The notes beneath the pieces are model-generated. The model was not told where the DNA came from. It searched no databases and saw nothing but the letters and a program-made list of their open reading frames with translations. The translations under genes and the position numbers were made by a program. Positions 58,747 to 64,000 of a DNA stretch of 64,000 nt are shown piece by piece. The stretch covers positions 186,001 to 250,000 of the forward strand of contig NZ_NNBL01000005.1 in the NCBI RefSeq assembly GCF_002803065.1. The letters are read 5' to 3'. Origin of the DNA: Streptomyces sp. CB01635 (lineage in GTDB: Bacteria; Actinomycetota; Actinomycetes; Streptomycetales; Streptomycetaceae). How positions within the stretch are numbered: position 1 is the first letter of the stretch; each line of letters opens with the position of its first letter.

Positions 58747-59637
58747 ATGATCAAACGCGTCACGAGTCTTGTCGCCACCCTGGCCGCGGTCAGTGCCGTG
58801 GTCGTCATCGGCCCTGCCACCACGGCATCGGCGGCCGAGTGCGCCGCACCCTGGAACTCCTCGTCCGTCTACACCGGCGGCGGATCGGCCTCGTACAACG
58901 GGCACAACTGGAACGCCAAGTGGTGGACCCAGAACGAGACCCCCGGCACCTCCGACGTCTGGGCGGACCAGGGCGCCTGCGGCGGTGGCGGGACGAACCC
59001 CGGCGACCCCGATCCGTCCGGCTTCGTCGTCAGCGAGGCCCAGTTCAACCAGATGTTCCCGAACAGGAATCCGTTCTACACGTACAGCGGACTGACCGCC
59101 GCGCTCAGCGCCTACCCCGGCTTCGCGAACACCGGCAGCGACACGGTCAAGCGCCAGGAGGCCGCGGCGTTCCTGGCCAACGTCAACCATGAGACCGGCG
59201 GTCTGGTGTACATCGTCGAGCAGAACACCGCCAACTACCCGCACTACTGCGACACCAGCCAGCCCTACGGCTGCCCGGCGGGCACCGCCGCGTACTACGG
59301 CCGCGGCCCGATCCAGCTCAGCTGGAACTTCAACTACAAGGCCGCGGGCGACGCGCTCGGCATCGACCTCCTCCACAACCCGTACCTGGTGGAGCAGGAC
59401 GCGGCCGTGGCCTGGAAGACGGGCCTTTGGTACTGGAACACGCAGAACGGCCCCGGCACCATGACGCCGCACAACGCCATGGTGAACGGCGCCGGCTTCG
59501 GCGAGACGATCCGCTCCATCAACGGCAGCCTGGAGTGCAACGGCGGCAACCCCGGCCAGGTCCAGAGCCGCATCGACCGGTACAAGGCGTTCGTCCAGAT
59601 CCTGGGCACCACACCGGGCGACAACCTGAGCTGCTGA
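58747..59637 (+). CDS. Secreted GH19 chitinase with chitin-binding domain
   Basis: The 296-residue precursor has a Sec signal (MIKRVTSLVATLAAVSAVVV, cleavage after ASA near residue 29). A CBM5/12-type chitin-binding domain follows (CAAPWNSSSVYTGGGSASYN with GHNWNAKWWTQNETP), then a Gly/Pro linker and the GH19 domain from about 92. Catalytic acids are Glu149 (NHETGG) and Glu158 (VEQN), nine residues apart as in Streptomyces ChiC; the YYGRGPIQLSWNFNY motif is complete. It hydrolyses chitin with inversion. AAGGAG precedes ATG 58747. Control by N-acetylglucosamine through DasR is inferred from the upstream site. Confidence 0.95.
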   Translation: MIKRVTSLVATLAAVSAVVVIGPATTASAAECAAPWNSSSVYTGGGSASYNGHNWNAKWWTQNETPGTSDVWADQGACGGGGTNPGDPDPSGFVVSEAQFNQMFPNRNPFYTYSGLTAALSAYPGFANTGSDTVKRQEAAAFLANVNHETGGLVYIVEQNTANYPHYCDTSQPYGCPAGTAAYYGRGPIQLSWNFNYKAAGDALGIDLLHNPYLVEQDAAVAWKTGLWYWNTQNGPGTMTPHNAMVNGAGFGETIRSINGSLECNGGNPGQVQSRIDRYKAFVQILGTTPGDNLSC

Positions 59638-59663
59638 CGCGCCACCGCGCATGACGCGACCCG

Positions 59664-59703
59664 CCGCCGGGCGGGCCTGGAATCCACCAGGTCCGCCCGG
59701 CGG
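59664..59703 (+). terminator. Terminator after chitinase
   Basis: A 17-bp stem with one mismatch, CCGCCGGGCGGGCCTGG (59664-59680) paired with 59687-59703, and a 6-nt loop, 26 nt after the chitinase stop. Confidence 0.85.
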
Positions 59704-59739
59704 AGTCGTCACGGGGCGTCCGGGCGACAGGAGACCGCA

Positions 59740-59920
59740 TCAAGTGACCGGACAGAAAGGGAAGTTGGGCCGGCCGGGTTCACTGTTGAGCAGCTTGTCG
59801 ACGTTCACCCGGAACCACTGGCCCCGGGGGCACCTTCCTGCCGAGCGCGGTGCTCCCGAGCCGGCTCTCGAACGCCTCGGCGTCCAGGACGGCGATGATC
59901 TCCAACCCGTCCACCCCGCT
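59740..59920 (-). pseudogene. Frameshifted fragment, unknown
   Basis: Two minus-strand frames join across a CCCCCGGGG run: GVDGLEIIAVLDAEAFESRL and GSTALGRKVPPG continue in another frame as GQWFRVNVDKLLNSEPGRPN and FPFCPVT before a stop at 59740. The composition is protein-like, but no family was recognised and no start is visible. The DNA on to 60034 holds an AT-rich TACAATTTAATTG near 59985 that may be the promoter of the next gene. Confidence 0.3.
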
Positions 59921-60034
59921 GATCCCGCCGCCCCGTCCATGGGGCGCAGCGCACTGCCGCCGCGACGGCCATCAGCCCGAAATGTACAATTTAATTGCGT
60001 TCACGAGCGAGCGTCCCGTCTGCGAGGTGACACC

Positions 60035-60874
60035 ATGCAGTGGTGTGTGTCGAGGCATCGCAAGGCCGCACTGATCCCGGTGAGCGCTGCCGTCGCGTGC
60101 GTGACAGCTCTCGCGGGAGTTCCGGCGTTCGCGGACGACGGGGGCGACGCGTCGAAGCTGAGCGCGCAGCAGCTCGCGGACGACGCGAAGAAGGAACTGC
60201 TCGACGCGAAGTCCCTCCATATGCTCCTGAGGAGCAACTCCACGGGACCCGCCGACGCCCGGTCCCCCGCGGTCCTGGATCTCGTCCTGGACCAGAACGG
60301 CAACTGCGCCGGATCTCTGAAGATGGGCACGGGCGGCGCCAATGGCGGCACTGTCGAACTCGTCAAACGCGGCGACGAGTTGTGGATGAAGCCCGACACC
60401 ACGTTCTGGAAGTCCCAGGTCGAGGGCGGCGCGGGGGAGCTCGCGGCCCAGGTCTTCAAAGGGCGCTATGTGCACGGCAATGCGAACGACGGCCTGCTCA
60501 AGAGCCTGGGCGACACTTGCGACTTGAACGCGTTCCAGGCCCAGGTGAACGGTGGCCCCACCGGTGCGCCCCCCGAGAAGCTGACGAAGGGCAAGCAGAT
60601 CAAGGTGGACGGCACGAACGTCGTGCCGGTGAGTGGCAGGAACGACGGCAGCGACGTCGTCCTGTTCATCACCGCGAAGGACCCGCACCGGCTCGTGCGT
60701 GCCACCCAGAAGAGCGGCGACCTGAACACGACGATGACGCTCACGGACTACAACCGGCCCGTGCCGACCGCGACTCCGTCGAAGGAAGACTCGGTCGACG
60801 TGTCCAAGCTCCAGAACCTCTCCCCGAAGGCGACGCCGCCGCAGGCCGTGGCCCCAAATCGGGGCGTGTGGTGA
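60035..60874 (+). CDS. Secreted LppX/LprG-like protein
   Basis: The 279-residue precursor begins MQWCVSRHRKAALIPVSAAV with a Sec signal ending AGVPAFA-DD; there is no lipobox Cys, so it is released rather than anchored. The mature part resembles the LolA-like fold of Streptomyces/mycobacterial lipoproteins: DAKSLHMLLRSNSTG, AVLDLVLDQNGNCAGSLKMG, GTVELVKRGDELWMKPDTTF and VPVSGRNDGSDVVLFITAKD. Such proteins bind lipids. GAGGTG precedes the ATG, and an unusually AT-rich segment (ATGTACAATTTAATTG) about 50 bp upstream may be its promoter. Confidence 0.8.
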   Translation: MQWCVSRHRKAALIPVSAAVACVTALAGVPAFADDGGDASKLSAQQLADDAKKELLDAKSLHMLLRSNSTGPADARSPAVLDLVLDQNGNCAGSLKMGTGGANGGTVELVKRGDELWMKPDTTFWKSQVEGGAGELAAQVFKGRYVHGNANDGLLKSLGDTCDLNAFQAQVNGGPTGAPPEKLTKGKQIKVDGTNVVPVSGRNDGSDVVLFITAKDPHRLVRATQKSGDLNTTMTLTDYNRPVPTATPSKEDSVDVSKLQNLSPKATPPQAVAPNRGVW

Positions 60875-60923
60875 ACTGCCCGGCCTGCTGAGCGAGTTGA
60901 GCGCGCAGTCCTCGTGCAGGCCG

Positions 60924-61850
60924 TCAGTTGCCTGCACCGCCGAATCGGGCGTGGTCGGCCAGGACTTCGTCGATCACGCGGTGATTGGACGCGGCGCTTT
61001 CCGGGTCGGTACCGAGCGACTGGGACATGACCAACAGGGACTTCCACAGGGCCCAGCCGCGCGCTCGGGCCCATGTGCCGGCGTCCTGGGCGACCGTGCG
61101 GCGGAAGGCCTCGCGGCTGTCTCCGGAGAACGTGCACCAGGCGATCACCAGATCGCAGGCGGGGTCGCCGACGCCCGACGTGCCGAAGTCGATGACGGCC
61201 GTGAGTTTGCCGTCGGCGACGAGCAGGTTGCCCGTGGCGATGTCTCCGTGGAACCACACCGGCGTCCCCTGCCACCGCGCCGCGAGCGCGGCCTCCCACA
61301 CGGCGGCCGCCCGGGACGTGTCGACATGGCCGTCGAGCGCCGCGAGGCAGCGCCGGGTCTCGTCGTCGTAATGGGTGAGCGACGCGCCCCGGTACCAGCT
61401 GTGTTTTCCGGCCGACGGTCCCCCGACGCCGTCGCAGCGTTGCAGCGCGAGGACGAACTCGGCCACCGAGACCGCGAACTGCGCCATGTCGTCGATGGGG
61501 CCGCGGGCCGCCGTCTCTCCGTCCAGCCAGCCGCGTACGGACCACGGGAAGGGGTATCCCTCGCCGGGCTCGCCCTTGGCCAGGACGGGCGGGACGGCTA
61601 CGGGCAGTGACGGCGCGAGCCGTGGCAGCCACTCGTTCTCCTTGGCGACCGCGGGAACGTAGCCGGCGCCGGTGGGCAGGCGGGCCGTCATCGCGTCACC
61701 CAGGCGGTACGTCCTGTTGTCCCAGCCGTCGACCTCCACCGGTGTCACGGGGAGGCCGCTCCACTGGGGGAACTGCGCGGCGATCAAACGTTCCACGAGT
61801 GCGGCGGTGATTCCGGCACGGCCGTCGGAAGGACTCGGAGTCGAAGCCAT
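60924..61850 (-). CDS. Aminoglycoside phosphotransferase (APH) family kinase
   Basis: The 308-residue protein carries APH motifs: VDGWDNRTYRLGDAMTARLP, AKENEWLPRLAPSLPVAVP, catalytic loop VWFHGDIATGNLLV and VIDFGTSGVGDPACDLVIAW. It belongs to the same broad family as the kinase at 28567 but is not a close copy. Substrate unknown. It begins at ATG 61850 and is followed on the same strand, upstream, by the LysR-like gene 69 bp away. Confidence 0.87.
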   Translation of the reverse strand: MASTPSPSDGRAGITAALVERLIAAQFPQWSGLPVTPVEVDGWDNRTYRLGDAMTARLPTGAGYVPAVAKENEWLPRLAPSLPVAVPPVLAKGEPGEGYPFPWSVRGWLDGETAARGPIDDMAQFAVSVAEFVLALQRCDGVGGPSAGKHSWYRGASLTHYDDETRRCLAALDGHVDTSRAAAVWEAALAARWQGTPVWFHGDIATGNLLVADGKLTAVIDFGTSGVGDPACDLVIAWCTFSGDSREAFRRTVAQDAGTWARARGWALWKSLLVMSQSLGTDPESAASNHRVIDEVLADHARFGGAGN

Positions 61851-61918
61851 TCAGGGATCATCACGCCCGGAAGACGTACGGGGCAACGGAATATCGGTGG
61901 CCGCGGCCCCTGTCGCTA

Positions 61919-62716
61919 CTACGGCTTGCGGCGCGGCTTCCCGCGCTTGGGGCCGCCCTTGGAGCCGCCCTTTGCAGCGCCCTTCGGCCCGGGTTTGGCG
62001 CCGCCCTTGGCGCCGCCGCTCCGCGGGTTCCTACCGGCGGCCGGCTTCTGTCGCGCCGCCCCGCTCTTGTCGGTACGCGCGGCCTTGGCCTGCGGCGGGG
62101 TCGCCGTACGGCCGCGTGAGCTGTTGACCGTCCGCCCGCGGACGATGCCGATGAACTCCTCCACCAGGTCGGTGGTCTCGTCCTCCGGCCACGACAGCGC
62201 GACCTGGGACTCGGGGGCGTCGGTAACAGGTCGGTAGGTGAGGTCCTTGCGGTGGTGCAGGCGGGCGAGCGACTGCGGGACCATCAGCACACCGATCCCG
62301 GCGGCCACCAGCTCTACGGCGTCCGCCGTCGTCGCCGGGCGCTCGAACGCGGGCTCACCGGGAAGCTGCTCCCAGGCGAGGGTGTCGTCGAGGGGGTGCA
62401 GCACGGTCTCGTCGTCCAGATCCTCAAGGGACACCTCGTCGACCGCGGCCACGACGTGGTCCTTGGGGATCACCACGACGGTCGTCTCGACGTAGAGGGG
62501 GATCGCGCTGAGCACGGTCCGGTCCACCGGCAGCCGCACAAGGCCGGCGTCCGCCCCACGGTCTCGCAATACGTCGGATGCCTCGTCGGCGGGCGTCGCG
62601 ACGAGGGTCAGCGGAACGCCGGGCAGCCGCTCGTTCCAGATCCGCACCCACTTGGTGGGCGTCACTCCCGGGACATACGCGAGCCGGAACGAAGGGGATA
62701 CATCCGAGCCTGTCAC
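61919..62716 (-). CDS. LysR ligand-binding domain protein without HTH, basic tail
   Basis: The 265-residue protein starts at GTG with FRLAYVPGVTPTKWVRIWNE, which is where the effector domain of LysR regulators begins; the usual 90-residue winged helix is absent. The domain is complete to about residue 200 (VAAGIGVLMVPQSLARLHHR). A 65-residue tail of Lys/Gly/Pro/Arg repeats follows (GGAKPGPKGAAKGGSKGGPK), which could bind nucleic acid in place of the HTH. It is divergent from a DUF5997 gene across 58 bp. Confidence 0.85.
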   Translation of the reverse strand: MTGSDVSPSFRLAYVPGVTPTKWVRIWNERLPGVPLTLVATPADEASDVLRDRGADAGLVRLPVDRTVLSAIPLYVETTVVVIPKDHVVAAVDEVSLEDLDDETVLHPLDDTLAWEQLPGEPAFERPATTADAVELVAAGIGVLMVPQSLARLHHRKDLTYRPVTDAPESQVALSWPEDETTDLVEEFIGIVRGRTVNSSRGRTATPPQAKAARTDKSGAARQKPAAGRNPRSGGAKGGAKPGPKGAAKGGSKGGPKRGKPRRKP

Positions 62717-62774
62717 TCCGCCAGGTTACCGGTCGTGGTCGGAGGTATCGCACACAGTCGATACCCTTGACACC

Positions 62775-63179
62775 ATGACGTCGCACCAGACCACCCAGAC
62801 CATGAAGCCCGCGACCGCGGCCAAGAAGCTGGGTGTGCACCTCGAGGCCACCCCCGCCGAGTTCCAGGAGGGTGTCGTCTCGCGCAGCGAGCTCAACGCG
62901 CTGCAGGCCGATCCGCCCGAGTGGCTCAAGGAGCTGCGGCTCAACGGCCCGCACCCCCGGCCCGTCGTCGCGTCCAAGCTCGGCATCTCCATCTCGGGTC
63001 TCGCCCGTGGCGGGATCACCGAGGCGCTCACCACGGAGCAGATCGAGGCACTGAAGACCGAGAGCCCCGAGTGGCTCCAGCAGGAGCGTGCCACCCAGGC
63101 TGCGGTCCGCAAGGAAGCCGTCCGTATCAAGGAGCGGAACGCTCAGCGCGCCGAGCAGTCCGGCGACCAGCGTTCCTGA
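62775..63179 (+). CDS. DUF5997 family protein
   Basis: The 134-residue protein reads KPATAAKKLGVHLEATPAEF, VVSRSELNALQADPPEWLKE, LRLNGPHPRPVVASKLGISI and a second EWLQQERATQAAVRKEAVRI helix. I recognise it as DUF5997, a conserved actinobacterial family with no known function; the two EWL(K/Q) motifs suggest an internal repeat, and KLGxSxSGLARGG may be an HTH-like turn. CTTGACACC, 5 nt before ATG 62775, and the divergent LysR-like gene suggest a shared promoter region. Confidence 0.85.
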   Translation: MTSHQTTQTMKPATAAKKLGVHLEATPAEFQEGVVSRSELNALQADPPEWLKELRLNGPHPRPVVASKLGISISGLARGGITEALTTEQIEALKTESPEWLQQERATQAAVRKEAVRIKERNAQRAEQSGDQRS

Positions 63180-63221
63180 CCGCCCCACCTGACCGACCTC
63201 CCCGGCCTCACCTCGGACCTG

Positions 63222-64000
63222 TCAGGGCACGAATTCGATCTCGGGGAAGCGCAGGGACGGCCCGGACAGGAGACGGCTGTCCCGGCACCGCAGGTGAAGG
63301 TCGAAGAAGGCGCCCAGATAAGCCCGCTCGGCAGCGACAGCGCGGTGCGCGGTGATCGTGCCGATGGCATCGGTCATGGCGTCGACCACCTCGGGCGGAA
63401 GCGGAAGCGCTCTGTCCAGCTGTTGCATCAGCGGGGACAGGTCGGTGTAGGACTGGTGTCCGGACGCGCGCAGGCGCAGGCTCCGGCGCCAGCCACGCAG
63501 ATGCGACCAGAACTCCTCCCAGGACGGGTCGTTCTCGCGTCCGTGGCTCGCGTTGCTCATCAGCAGGAAGGGCCGGTCGAGGCCCGTGGTGGCGACAGAC
63601 CCGTTGATACTGCCGTCCAGGTCGGCGCCCGCCATGATGCGGTGATCCGCCGCCATGGCCTCCGCCGCCGTGTCCCCGCCGAGCGAGTGCCCGAACATGC
63701 CGGTCCGGCCCAGGTCGAGCGAGCCGCACAGGCCGTGTGGCAGCGGGCGGCCCTCGGCGTCGGGATTTCTCCCCGCGTTCAGGCGGGCCAGCTCGTCCAG
63801 CACGAACCTGGTGTCGTCCTGGCGGACCCGCAGCGCCTTCGCGATGTCGCCGTCGGTCGGCCGGGCCGGCTGCCGGCCCAGTTCGAGACGGCCTCCCGGG
63901 AACTCCACGATGTCGCTCTCGTGCGTGTGGTCGATGGTGACGACCGCATAGCCTCGACTGGCCAGGTCCTCGACCAGCGCGGTGCCGAGGGCGCGCTGCG
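63222..64000 (-). CDS. PAF-acetylhydrolase-like lipase (N-terminus beyond window)
   Basis: The last 259 residues are visible; the frame continues past the right edge. The nucleophile elbow is MFGHSLGGDTAAEAM, the catalytic Asp lies in GADLDGSING and the His in ASGHQSYTDLSPLM. Upstream strands read YAVVTIDHTHESDIVEFPGG, as in the platelet-activating-factor acetylhydrolase fold of Streptomyces exfoliatus-type lipases. Secretion cannot be judged because the N-terminus is missing. It is convergent with the DUF5997 gene. Confidence 0.85.
   Translation of the reverse strand, partial: QRALGTALVEDLASRGYAVVTIDHTHESDIVEFPGGRLELGRQPARPTDGDIAKALRVRQDDTRFVLDELARLNAGRNPDAEGRPLPHGLCGSLDLGRTGMFGHSLGGDTAAEAMAADHRIMAGADLDGSINGSVATTGLDRPFLLMSNASHGRENDPSWEEFWSHLRGWRRSLRLRASGHQSYTDLSPLMQQLDRALPLPPEVVDAMTDAIGTITAHRAVAAERAYLGAFFDLHLRCRDSRLLSGPSLRFPEIEFVP

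Overview
The window is high-GC actinobacterial DNA and almost certainly comes from a Streptomyces chromosome. The codons are GC-biased at the third position, there are many GTG starts and AGGAGG-type ribosome binding sites, and characteristic families are present: DUF6233, DUF5997, CsbD, SigB-type sigma factors, SpoIIE-type phosphatases, a GH19 chitinase with a DasR-like site, an FprB-type ferredoxin reductase and the 25-residue ribosomal protein bL37. No rRNA, tRNA, CRISPR array, insertion sequence or prophage was seen. The mixture of catabolic islands, regulators, exporters and decayed gene remnants looks like an accessory part of the chromosome.

Layout. 1-8 kb: an SGNH hydrolase cut by the window edge behind a TetR gene with a clear operator, bL37, a glyoxalase-fold protein, two paralogous MFS exporters flanking a DUF6233 gene, a degraded gene and a lipoprotein. 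8.0-21.1 kb is the most coherent unit, a sugar island: a secreted PA14-GH2 glycosidase, a Tat-exported GH127 beta-L-arabinofuranosidase-like enzyme with a ricin-type lectin tail, a LacI regulator, an aldose 1-epimerase and a complete ABC importer resembling YtfQ-YtfR-YtfT-YjfF. Four copies of one LacI-type operator (core AACGTT) lie upstream of the GH2 gene, lacI, galM and the binding-protein gene. 21-37.6 kb: a PAS-GAF-SpoIIE phosphatase, Nudix, ankyrin and YVTN proteins, a cytochrome P450 lacking the normal I-helix acid/threonine pair, an ArsR/MFS pair, a second SpoIIE phosphatase, an MFS-MaoC operon and a SigB-group sigma factor. 37.9-43 kb: a FAD-Rieske fusion oxidoreductase with two small genes, and a TetR/NCS1 permease pair. 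43.1-48.9 kb: an AurF-like diiron oxygenase next to a ferredoxin/ferredoxin-reductase fusion, then a cyanate operon (cynR, carbonic anhydrase, cyanase) extended by a nucleoside deaminase. 48.9-64 kb: an ATPase with a duplicated P-loop, a UvrA-like ABC protein, CsbD, an aldo/keto reductase plus FGE-fold operon, a kdp remnant, the chitinase, an APH-type kinase, a LysR ligand-domain protein without HTH beside DUF5997, and a PAF-acetylhydrolase-like lipase cut by the right edge.

How it works together. The sugar island reads as a self-contained route: extracellular glycosidases free furanose or pyranose sugars, the epimerase equilibrates anomers, the ABC system imports, and LacI controls all of it and itself. 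Two SpoIIE phosphatases, a SigB-type sigma factor and CsbD suggest partner-switching stress control. Gene decay is frequent: tails or fragments of an alpha/beta hydrolase, GntP, M20 peptidase, two TetR genes and kdpB-kdpC were all recognised. All functional statements are inferences from sequence read by eye; no database search was run.
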